DNA of 5,561 nt, taken from positions 1 through 5,561 of the forward strand of contig CAMBJN010000099.1 of the NCBI GenBank assembly GCA_945867755.1, given 5' to 3'. The translations under genes were made by a program, and so were the position numbers. This DNA comes from Polynucleobacter meluiroseus. GTDB taxonomy: Bacteria; Pseudomonadota; Gammaproteobacteria; Burkholderiales; Burkholderiaceae. Shown here one piece after another: positions 1-5,561 of this stretch. Numbering within the stretch: position 1 is the stretch's first letter; each line of letters starts with the position of its first letter. The notes beneath the pieces were generated by a model. The model was not told the DNA's origin, made no database searches, and worked only from the letters and a program-made list of their open reading frames with translations.

Positions 1-190
1 CTTGACGATCGTTCCATTGGACCCAAGGCAGGCCGTAGAACAAAATCTGAGTAGCAAAAATTAAAATTACGCGCCACTTGGCAAAAACCCCACTCACTGA
101 GCGGGGGTATATTTTGCGTCTTACCTCGTAGAGAGAAAGTTCAACTGTATTTTGTGAGCCACCCTCATCTACCAGAAAGTCATTCGACAT
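1..190 (-). CDS. ccoG: CcoG N-terminus, cbb3 oxidase assembly iron-sulfur protein (partial, cut by left edge)
   Basis: Only the first 63 codons are present; the rest lies beyond position 1. The protein begins MSNDFLVDEG. It carries the family's N-terminal signature LYEVRRKIYPRSVSG (about residues 20-34), then a first membrane segment (about 40-55) ending in FYGLPWVQWNDRQ, which is typical of CcoG/RdxA/FixG. The full family protein has several membrane helices and two [4Fe-4S] ferredoxin-type clusters. It has been reported to act as a cupric reductase that helps copper delivery to cbb3 oxidase; those domains are not visible here. The ATG at 190-188 shares its A with the TAA stop of ccoP (TAATG). 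No clear Shine-Dalgarno precedes it, only an A-rich stretch, so translation is probably coupled to ccoP. A second ATG at 183-181 is out of frame. Identification is confident despite the short fragment. Confidence 0.93.
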   Translation of the reverse strand, partial: MSNDFLVDEGGSQNTVELSLYEVRRKIYPRSVSGVFAKWRVILIFATQILFYGLPWVQWNDRQ

Positions 191-1113
191 TATTTATTGG
201 GTTTTTCTTTCACGTTTGATAACCCCCAAACATAAGCCGTTAATAAATGAATCTTTTCAGGAGTCAAAATAGTCTCATGTGGCGGCATCACACCATTGCG
301 GCCTTTAAGTACTGACTCAATGATGGCTGCTTCTGAACCACCGTATAACCAAACTTTATCAGTCAAATTCGGGGCACCCATGGCAGCCATACCCTTACCT
401 TCAGCACCATGGCAAGCTGCGCAATTAGCTTTATAAACCTCTGCGCCACGACCCACCTTGATTTGATCAGCTGCCAAGCCTGACAGATTACGAACGTAGT
501 TTGCAACGTCTGATACTTGAGCACTTTCAAGATGAGCAAAAGCAGGCATCACACCAGAACGACCCGCGATCAATGTTTGTTTGATGTCCTGAATATCCCC
601 ACCATATAACCAATCAGTGTCGGCCAAATTAGGGAACCCTTTAGAGCCACCGGCATCAGAACCATGACATTGAGCGCAATAGTTCAGATACAGACGTTGA
701 CCCATTTCTCGAGCAGCAGGGTCAGCAGCCACTTGTTTTGTATCCATCTCCATATATTTTGCATAGACAGGCTTCAACTGTTGGTTTGCTTGAACAACGG
801 ATGAATCGTGAGCAGAACGTGTTGTGTACCCTAAAACACCCTCATAAGTACCCATGCCTGGGTACAAAATTAAATAAACAATTGCAAACACACATGACAA
901 CACGAACATCCACATCCACCAACGTGGTAGCGGATTATTCAATTCACGTAAATCATCATCCCATACGTGCCCTGTGTCAGCCACAGAACCATCAGCCTCA
1001 TAAGTGACATTGGTTTTACGCTGAGAAAACAACAAATACAGACACCAAATGATGCCCACGCCCGTTACAAGCGCAATATAAATGCCCCATCCACTACTGA
1101 AAAAATCACTCAT
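190..1113 (-). CDS. ccoP: Cytochrome c oxidase cbb3-type subunit III, CcoP (diheme)
   Basis: This 307-residue membrane-anchored diheme cytochrome c takes electrons from a soluble cytochrome c or the bc1 complex and passes them via CcoO to CcoN, on the periplasmic side. There are two N-terminal membrane helices (about residues 8-29 and 65-84), joined by a cytoplasmic loop ending in the conserved DDDLRELNNPLPRWW stretch (52-66). Two cytochrome c domains follow, with heme sites CAQCH (C146, C149, H150) and CAACH (C231, C234, H235). Likely sixth ligands are the methionines in the two GVMP motifs (M189, M276). Length and architecture are normal for the two-helix form of CcoP. The start ATG overlaps the ccoQ stop by four bases (ATGA), and an AAGGA Shine-Dalgarno lies inside the end of ccoQ. 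The stop TAA overlaps the ATG of ccoG by one base. It is co-transcribed with ccoNOQ. No missing ligand or frameshift was seen. Confidence 0.98.
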   Translation of the reverse strand: MSDFFSSGWGIYIALVTGVGIIWCLYLLFSQRKTNVTYEADGSVADTGHVWDDDLRELNNPLPRWWMWMFVLSCVFAIVYLILYPGMGTYEGVLGYTTRSAHDSSVVQANQQLKPVYAKYMEMDTKQVAADPAAREMGQRLYLNYCAQCHGSDAGGSKGFPNLADTDWLYGGDIQDIKQTLIAGRSGVMPAFAHLESAQVSDVANYVRNLSGLAADQIKVGRGAEVYKANCAACHGAEGKGMAAMGAPNLTDKVWLYGGSEAAIIESVLKGRNGVMPPHETILTPEKIHLLTAYVWGLSNVKEKPNK

Positions 1114-1289
1114 GATTGATCCTTCTTATCATCTTTCTTATATTCATCTGGGAGATCAAACGGTAACTGTGCTGATTCATCGTTTGCAGAACGTCGATTG
1201 GCAGACCACGCCCACCAAACAATTCCCACAAAAAACACCAAACCCAAGACGGTTGATGTTGCTGATAGATACGGCACGATATTTTCCAT
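1110..1289 (-). CDS. ccoQ: Cytochrome c oxidase cbb3-type subunit IV, CcoQ
   Basis: Translating the gap between ccoO and ccoP gives a 59-residue protein beginning MENIVPYLSATSTVLGL. It has one membrane helix (about residues 9-28, ending VGIVWWAWS) and a hydrophilic, charged tail with LPFDLPDEY followed by a lysine- and aspartate-rich end. Small size, one helix, the tryptophan-rich helix end and its place between ccoO and ccoP identify it as CcoQ/FixQ. This non-catalytic subunit stabilises the cbb3 complex, notably the association of CcoP with CcoNO. It starts 19 bases after the ccoO stop with a modest AAGAGA ribosome site. Its TGA stop overlaps the ccoP ATG (ATGA), which suggests translational coupling. 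Sequence conservation in CcoQ is low, so identification rests on position and topology as well as sequence. Confidence 0.92.
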   Translation of the reverse strand: MENIVPYLSATSTVLGLVFFVGIVWWAWSANRRSANDESAQLPFDLPDEYKKDDKKDQS

Positions 1290-1308
1290 TGCTATCTCTT
1301 ATTTGAAA

Positions 1309-1965
1309 TTACTGAGTTGCTGTTGTTTTCACAGGATCAACCGCACGGCGATTGGTTCCTAAACCTTGCAAGTAAGCAATTAATGCATCTTCTTCAGTCT
1401 TGCCTTCAAGCTCTTTTGGTCCATTAGCAATTTCTTCTTCCGTGTAAGGAACACCTAAACGGCTCATGGCTCTCATATGCGCAGAAATATCACCCACATT
1501 ACTGGCGGGCGCTTTTGCCAACCATGGGTACCCAGGCATATTAGATTCAGGCACCACGTCACGAGGATTACGCAAATGAATGCGGTGCCATTCATCAGAA
1601 TAGCGTCCGCCCACACGAGCTAAATCAGGACCAGTTCTCTTTGAACCCCACAAGAATGGGCGATCAAACACAGATTCACCAGCAATCGAGTAAGGACCAT
1701 AGCGTTCAGTTTCTGAACGCAAAGTACGAATGTGCTGCGAATGACAGCCAACACAACCTTCTCTTTGATACACATCGCGACCCGCTAGACGAAGTGCTGA
1801 ATAAGGCGTTACGCCTTCAGCGGGCTTGGTCGTTGAGTGCTGGAAAAACAATGGCACGATCTGCACCAAACCAGCAATGGCTACAACCACCACAGTCATC
1901 ACAATCAACCAACCCACATTGGTTTCTAGCGTGTTGTGAGAGAAGAATTTTTTATTATCAGACAT
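1309..1965 (-). CDS. ccoO: Cytochrome c oxidase cbb3-type subunit II, CcoO (monoheme)
   Basis: This 218-residue monoheme cytochrome c is anchored by one N-terminal helix (about residues 17-40) with its heme domain in the periplasm. It relays electrons from CcoP to the low-spin heme b of CcoN. The covalent heme site is CVGCHSQHIRT (C71, C74, H75), and the likely sixth ligand is M143 in the conserved SNMPGYPWL. Other family hallmarks are YGPYSIAGE (89-97), GSKRTGPDLARVGGRYSD (107-124), WHRIHLRNPRDVVPESNMPG and the C-terminal ALIAYLQGLGT. Length is normal. The ATG lies 18 bases after the ccoN stop and follows a strong AAGGAG Shine-Dalgarno (1979-1974, spacing 8), which supports this start. CcoN and CcoO form the catalytic core, and all key residues are present. 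Confidence 0.98.
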   Translation of the reverse strand: MSDNKKFFSHNTLETNVGWLIVMTVVVVAIAGLVQIVPLFFQHSTTKPAEGVTPYSALRLAGRDVYQREGCVGCHSQHIRTLRSETERYGPYSIAGESVFDRPFLWGSKRTGPDLARVGGRYSDEWHRIHLRNPRDVVPESNMPGYPWLAKAPASNVGDISAHMRAMSRLGVPYTEEEIANGPKELEGKTEEDALIAYLQGLGTNRRAVDPVKTTATQ

Positions 1966-1983
1966 AGTGATCTCTCCTTTGGC

Positions 1984-3429
1984 TTAGTGGGCAGCTGCCA
2001 AGTTACTTGTTGGAATTGGTGCGTCTACAAATTTCTTGTTTTGAACAGTTTTTAAAACGTTGTAGGCCATCACAAACATGCCTGACAAGAAACACACGCC
2101 GCCTAACAAACGAATCATGTAGAACGGATAAGTTGCTTTTACAGATTCAACAAAGCTGTATGTCAAAGTACCGTCTGGTTGGAAGGCTCTCCACATCAAA
2201 CCTTGCATCACACCAGCAATCCACATAGCTGCAATGTAAAGAACGACACCGATGGTAGAAATCCAGAAATGCAATTCAATTAACTTGGTACTGTGCATTT
2301 CTTTTTGACCCACTAAACGTGGAATCAAGTAATACATAGAACCAATCGTGATCATCGCTACCCAACCCAATGCACCAGAGTGCACGTGACCAATGGTCCA
2401 GTCTGTGTAGTGTGACAAGCTGTTCACGGTCTTGATTGACATCATTGATCCTTCGAACGTAGACATACCGTAGAAAGATAAAGCGGTGATCAAGAACTTC
2501 AAGATTGGATCGCTGCGCAACTTGTGCCATGCGCCAGACAAAGTCATGATGCCGTTGATCATGCCTCCCCATGATGGCGCCAACAAAATCAATGAGAACA
2601 CCATGCCTAAAGACTGAGTCCAGTCAGGCAAGGCTGTGTGTTGTAAATGGTGAGGACCTGCCCACATATACGTGAAGTTCAATGCCCAGAAGTGAACAAT
2701 AGACAAACGGTATGAATAAATTGGGCGCTCTGCTTGCTTAGGAATGAAGTAATACATCATGCCCAAGAAGCTGGTGGTTAAGAAAAAGCCAACGGCATTA
2801 TGACCATACCACCACTGAACCATTGCGTCTTGTGCGCCTGAATAAGCAGAGTAAGACTTGAATAGACTTGCTGGCATTTCCAAGTTATTGAAAATGTGCA
2901 ACATGGCAATCGTTAGGATGTAAGCACCAAAGAACCAGTTAGATACATAAATATGCTTTGTTTTGCGCTTGATCACTGTGCCAAAGAAAACCACAGCGTA
3001 TGCAACCCAAACTAATGTGATCAAAATATCAATCGGCCACTCAAGCTCGGCATACTCTTTTGAAGTTGACATGCCCAATGGCAATGAGATTGCTGCAGCA
3101 ACAATCACTGCTTGCCAGCCCCAAAATGTGAAAGCTGCCAACTTATCTGAGTACAAACGAACCTGACAGGTGCGTTGCACGATGTAGTAGGAAGTAGCGA
3201 ACAATGCGCTACCACCGAAGGCAAAAATCACAGCATTGGTGTGCAATGGGCGTAAACGACCATAGCTCAACCAAGAAATATTCATGGTGATATCTGGCCA
3301 AATTAGCTGTGCCGCCAAAATGACTCCTACCAACATGCCCACAATGCCCCAAAGCACTGTTACCAAAGCAAATTGACGAACAACTTTGTAGTTGAAGTTG
3401 TCTTGTGTATTACCCACGGTTAACCCCAT
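1984..3429 (-). CDS. ccoN: Cytochrome c oxidase cbb3-type subunit I, CcoN (catalytic, proton-pumping)
   Basis: This 481-residue inner-membrane subunit with about 12 helices reduces O2 to water at a heme b3-CuB centre with high oxygen affinity and contributes to proton pumping. Expected ligands, by family alignment: low-spin heme b H63 (RPLHTN) and H350; heme b3 H348 (both in GHVHSGALGW); CuB H210 (WWYGHNAVGF), H260 and H261 (WAGPHH). The cross-linked tyrosine typical of the C family is Y254, in helix VII, not the helix VI tyrosine of aa3 enzymes. E326 in STFEGSMM matches the conserved proton-path glutamate, and E125 and E128 lie in the conserved KEYAELEW stretch near the known calcium site. 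A strong AGGGAG Shine-Dalgarno (3440-3435, spacing 5) fixes the start. It is the first gene after the FNR-type promoter, and ccoO follows 18 bases downstream. No defects were seen. Confidence 0.99.
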   Translation of the reverse strand: MGLTVGNTQDNFNYKVVRQFALVTVLWGIVGMLVGVILAAQLIWPDITMNISWLSYGRLRPLHTNAVIFAFGGSALFATSYYIVQRTCQVRLYSDKLAAFTFWGWQAVIVAAAISLPLGMSTSKEYAELEWPIDILITLVWVAYAVVFFGTVIKRKTKHIYVSNWFFGAYILTIAMLHIFNNLEMPASLFKSYSAYSGAQDAMVQWWYGHNAVGFFLTTSFLGMMYYFIPKQAERPIYSYRLSIVHFWALNFTYMWAGPHHLQHTALPDWTQSLGMVFSLILLAPSWGGMINGIMTLSGAWHKLRSDPILKFLITALSFYGMSTFEGSMMSIKTVNSLSHYTDWTIGHVHSGALGWVAMITIGSMYYLIPRLVGQKEMHSTKLIELHFWISTIGVVLYIAAMWIAGVMQGLMWRAFQPDGTLTYSFVESVKATYPFYMIRLLGGVCFLSGMFVMAYNVLKTVQNKKFVDAPIPTSNLAAAH

Positions 3430-3472
3430 GGTTTCTCCCTTACTAGCCTAAAGGCCGATTTATCCTATTGCG

Positions 3473-3478
3473 ATTATA
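3473..3478 (-). promoter_or_regulatory. -10 promoter element for ccoNOQPG
   Basis: The minus strand reads TATAAT, a perfect sigma70-type -10 hexamer, upstream of ccoN. It predicts a transcription start near 3466-3467 and a leader of about 37 bases before the ccoN ATG. No good -35 hexamer sits 16-18 bases upstream, as expected where an FNR-type activator takes over that role. Confidence 0.75.
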
Positions 3479-3480
3479 AA

Positions 3481-3518
3481 AACTGACCGCCTCAATCAAC
3501 ATTGATATAGGTCAAGTT
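3481..3518 (-). repeat. Nested inverted repeat followed by T-run in the ccoS-ccoN gap
   Basis: On the minus strand an outer arm AACTTGACC (3518-3510) can pair with GGTCAGTT (3488-3481) with one bulged base. Inside it, TCAAT (3505-3501) and ATTGA (3496-3492) form a perfect five-pair stem with a GTTG loop. Five T residues (3482-3478) overlap the end of the 3' arm. It lies just after the ccoS stop and resembles a weak intrinsic terminator for the ccoIS transcript. However, the interior loop and low GC make it weak, and the outer 5' arm is also part of the FNR box. Termination activity is inference. Confidence 0.4.
3502..3515 (-). promoter_or_regulatory. FNR/Anr-type binding site upstream of ccoN
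   Basis: The minus strand reads TTGACCTATATCAA, matching the FNR/Anr/FixK consensus TTGAT-N4-ATCAA at 9 of 10 specified bases. Its centre (3508.5) lies about 41.5-42.5 bases upstream of the start predicted from the TATAAT element, the standard class II activator position. FNR-family control of cbb3 operons is well established, so this most likely switches on ccoNOQPG at low oxygen. Which family member (FNR, Anr or FixK-like) binds cannot be told from the site. Confidence 0.88.
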
Positions 3519-3530
3519 CGTCGCTAAGAA

Positions 3531-3731
3531 TTACTCTTTTTTATTAAGTAAGTTTGCTGTAGGGGATTTGTCTACGACACGATCAGAGGAAACATCATCA
3601 TCCATCAGAATAGAGTAACCTGGACCTTCTAAATCTTCAAATTGACCACCCTTAACTGCCCAATACAAAATCAGGACGATCACTGCGATGACAACCAGCG
3701 ACATTGGTATGAGTAGATAAAGACTTTCCAT
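3531..3731 (-). CDS. ccoS: Cytochrome cbb3 oxidase maturation protein CcoS
   Basis: This 66-residue protein has one N-terminal membrane helix (about residues 5-26, SLYLLIPMSLVVIAVIVLIL), then the family signature KGGQFEDLEGPGYSIL (27-42) and an acidic DDD (44-46). The variable hydrophilic tail is poorly conserved in the family. CcoS is needed for assembly of active cbb3 oxidase. In other bacteria its loss gives a complex lacking heme b, heme b3 and CuB in CcoN, so it is thought to act in cofactor insertion. It follows ccoI after 34 bases with only a weak ribosome site before the ATG, and precedes the ccoN promoter region. Pairing with ccoI is the usual arrangement. Confidence 0.96.
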   Translation of the reverse strand: MESLYLLIPMSLVVIAVIVLILYWAVKGGQFEDLEGPGYSILMDDDVSSDRVVDKSPTANLLNKKE

Positions 3732-3765
3732 GCGACTAGTCTAGCTCATTGATGATGAAATAAGC

Positions 3766-5561
3766 TTATTCACTCGTTTTTCTTAAACGCCAAGCGTTCA
3801 GAGTAACCGCTAAAGATGACAAACTCATGCCTATGCCTGCAATCCAAGGATTTACTAATCCCATCATCGCAACAGGTATGGCAATCACGTTATAAACAAA
3901 AGCCCATATCAAGTTTTGACGCATGATGATTTTGGATTTATCTGCAAGTACCAATGCTTGCGACAAAGGTTTTAATGATTCTGTGGTCAACACAGCATCA
4001 GCACCAGCTTGCGCCAATGGCGCACCACTGCCGACAGCAACAGAGATGTTGGCCTTTGCCAAAAATGGTGCATCGTTCACCCCATCGCCAACGGCCCAAA
4101 CTATCTTGCCTTCTTTTTGCAGGGCCTCACTGAATGAAAATTTATCTTCAGGCAATGCCCCGCCTCGATGATGCTCAATCCCAAAGTAGCACGCCCACCA
4201 CGCAACCGTTTGTTGATCATCCCCTGACAGAAGGTGAACCTGAATACCTCGTGCCTGAACCCGCTTGATAAACTCTGTAGCGCCAGGCCTTGGCGTATCC
4301 AGCAAAGCAAATACCGCCAATAATCCTTGATCATCTTTTAAATAAATCAGGCTGGCTTGTTCGTTTTCCTGATCAATTGAGATAGCTTGAAGCTTTAACC
4401 ACTGACGCGCACCCAGCTGATAAATGCCAGAACGCAATCCCTTGCCTAATTCACTGACCGGCGCTTCACTCAAGATGATTGGCTGAATTTCTTGCTTCTC
4501 TGCTGCCTCTAGAATTGCTAAACCCAAAGGATGCTTTTGCCCAGATTCCATGGCCGCTGCAATCGCCAGCACTTGTTGCTCTGTATAGCCTGGGCGCAAA
4601 GCCAAAATAGCTTTTAACTCAGGATGGCCTGTGGTGAGGGTGCCGGTTTTATCAATCACCAAATCTGTTGCCTTGGCCAAAGTTTCCATCACATGACCTC
4701 TTACAATCAGCAAACCTAATTTTGTAACAGCGCCTTGAGCAGCTGCCATTGCTGCAGGGGTGGCCAAGGATAAAGCACATGGGCAGCTTGCCACCAACAC
4801 TGCAACCGCAGTCTCCCAAGCCTTAAGAGGGTCTAAGAAATACCAAGCAATCGCAGTAAGACCGGCGGCAACCATCAAGAACACCACAAAATAACCAGCC
4901 CATTTTTCTGCCAAGCCAAGCACCTGAGGTTTTGCTAACAAAGCTTTATCAAGTAATGAGGCTATACCCGCAATTCTTGTGCCCTGCCCCAAAGCCGTGA
5001 TGCGCATCACAATGGGACTGACAATGTTGTGGCTGCCAGCATATAAAACATCACCGATATTTTTAGACACTGGACGAGACTCGCCAGAGAGAATCGCTTC
5101 GTTCAAACTGGCCTCACCCGAAAGTAAAACACCATCGACCGGAATCACATCACCCGGAGAAATGCGCAACACATCACCAAGCACGCATCTGACCACCGGT
5201 ACAGATTTAATTAAATCAGTATTTGGATAATCTTCAAATCGATCACAAGTCGCAGGTAATTGCTTTGCTAAAGCCTCCGCACCACCCTGCGCATCCTGTC
5301 TGGCTAACAGCTCTAAATATCTTGCCCCTAATAAAAATGCAATGAACATGGTGATGGAATCAAAATAACTTTCACCAACACCCACGACCAAACTGATGGT
5401 TCCTGCAATGAAGGCTAAGGCAACTGCCAGAGATACGGGCACATCCATGCCCAACATGCCTGTTTTAGGAAAATTTCGAATACTGTGCCAAGCAAGCACA
5501 AACATCGGTCCCGCTGAGTAAAGAACCACTGGAACGGTCAAAGCCCAACTGGTCCAACCCA
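3766..5561 (-). CDS. ccoI: Copper-exporting P1B-type ATPase CcoI/FixI (partial, 5' end beyond right edge)
   Basis: The reading frame is open to the window edge. About 598 C-terminal codons are visible, so the N-terminal metal-binding domain and first helices are missing. The TTG at 5541 is an internal leucine codon within WTSWALTVPVVLYSAGP, typical FixI sequence, and not a start. Numbered from that codon, the motifs are: actuator LSGES (151-155); metal-binding CPC (253-255) in a membrane helix; phosphorylation site DKTGT (297-301, D297); nucleotide-domain HP (337-338); SGDD (439-442); hinge GDGVND (485-490). The last helices carry YN (550-551) and MSLSS (572-576), the P1B-1 copper pattern. 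Family members hydrolyse ATP to move copper out of the cytoplasm for the CuB site of cbb3 oxidase, unlike the detoxifying CopA. The neighbours ccoS and ccoN favour this role. The TAA stop is 34 bases before ccoS. Its promoter is outside the window. Confidence 0.96.
   Translation of the reverse strand, partial: GWTSWALTVPVVLYSAGPMFVLAWHSIRNFPKTGMLGMDVPVSLAVALAFIAGTISLVVGVGESYFDSITMFIAFLLGARYLELLARQDAQGGAEALAKQLPATCDRFEDYPNTDLIKSVPVVRCVLGDVLRISPGDVIPVDGVLLSGEASLNEAILSGESRPVSKNIGDVLYAGSHNIVSPIVMRITALGQGTRIAGIASLLDKALLAKPQVLGLAEKWAGYFVVFLMVAAGLTAIAWYFLDPLKAWETAVAVLVASCPCALSLATPAAMAAAQGAVTKLGLLIVRGHVMETLAKATDLVIDKTGTLTTGHPELKAILALRPGYTEQQVLAIAAAMESGQKHPLGLAILEAAEKQEIQPIILSEAPVSELGKGLRSGIYQLGARQWLKLQAISIDQENEQASLIYLKDDQGLLAVFALLDTPRPGATEFIKRVQARGIQVHLLSGDDQQTVAWWACYFGIEHHRGGALPEDKFSFSEALQKEGKIVWAVGDGVNDAPFLAKANISVAVGSGAPLAQAGADAVLTTESLKPLSQALVLADKSKIIMRQNLIWAFVYNVIAIPVAMMGLVNPWIAGIGMSLSSLAVTLNAWRLRKTSE

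Noticed and set aside
181..183. Second ATG near the start of ccoG
   Set aside because: It is out of frame with the conserved CcoG sequence that begins at the ATG at 190.
738..1967. Plus-strand open frames at 738-1007, 1082-1306 and 1641-1967
   Set aside because: They lie antisense to ccoP, ccoQ and ccoO, have no recognisable domains or ribosome sites, and their composition matches the reverse complement of conserved coding sequence.
2007..3166. Open frames at 2007-2228 (+), 2963-3166 (+) and 2276-2572 (-) within ccoN
   Set aside because: ccoN is strongly conserved throughout its own frame. These alternative frames give low-complexity or arginine- and histidine-rich peptides with no family resemblance.
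3510..3515. TTGACC as a -35 hexamer for ccoN
   Set aside because: It is 31 bases from TATAAT, too far for a sigma70 -35, and is better explained as the first half-site of the FNR box.
3923..5230. Open frames at 3923-4171 (+), 4979-5230 (+) and 4101-4334 (-) within ccoI
   Set aside because: They are shadows of the ATPase gene; all ATPase motifs are intact and in order in one frame, so no frameshift or nested gene is needed.
5539..5541. TTG as a possible start codon of the ccoI frame
   Set aside because: The frame continues open to the window edge with typical FixI residues (WTSWAL) before it, and a start here would remove the metal-binding domain and early helices. The gene is cut by the window, not short.

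Overview
All recognisable genes lie on the minus strand and form one cluster for a cytochrome cbb3-type (C-family heme-copper) terminal oxidase. In transcription order, from high to low coordinates, they are: ccoI (start beyond the right edge), ccoS, a 101-base promoter gap, ccoN, ccoO, ccoQ, ccoP, and ccoG (cut by the left edge). Both edge genes are incomplete only because the window ends. No transposon, tRNA, rRNA, CRISPR array or phage feature was seen.

The organism is a respiring proteobacterium able to live at low oxygen. Three things suggest a betaproteobacterium of the Burkholderiales: ccoI and ccoS placed directly before ccoN, a separate small ccoQ, and moderate GC (roughly mid-40s percent by eye). 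A low-GC freshwater lineage such as Polynucleobacter would fit, but this is inference from gene order, composition and protein style, not from a search.

Layout: 3766-5561 is the copper-exporting P1B ATPase CcoI/FixI. 3531-3731 is the small membrane assembly protein CcoS. 3430-3530 holds a near-consensus FNR/Anr box and a perfect TATAAT spaced as in a class II FNR-activated promoter. 1984-3429 is the catalytic subunit CcoN. 1309-1965 is the monoheme subunit CcoO. 1110-1289 is CcoQ, a 59-residue membrane subunit. 190-1113 is the diheme subunit CcoP. 1-190 is the N-terminus of CcoG.

How the genes work together: CcoI and CcoS supply copper and mature the catalytic subunit. CcoN reduces oxygen to water at a heme b3-CuB site. 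CcoP and CcoO pass electrons through three c-type hemes to CcoN. CcoQ stabilises the complex, and CcoG is a membrane iron-sulfur protein linked to copper reduction during assembly. Spacing is tight: gaps of 18 and 19 bases, a 4-base ATGA overlap (ccoQ/ccoP) and a 1-base TAATG overlap (ccoP/ccoG). Transcription from the FNR-type promoter should therefore carry ccoNOQPG together, with possible read-through from ccoIS.

This is a well-known system and I found no new one. The most interesting local detail is the ccoS-ccoN gap. There the FNR box, a nested inverted repeat ending in a T-run, and the -10 element overlap each other.
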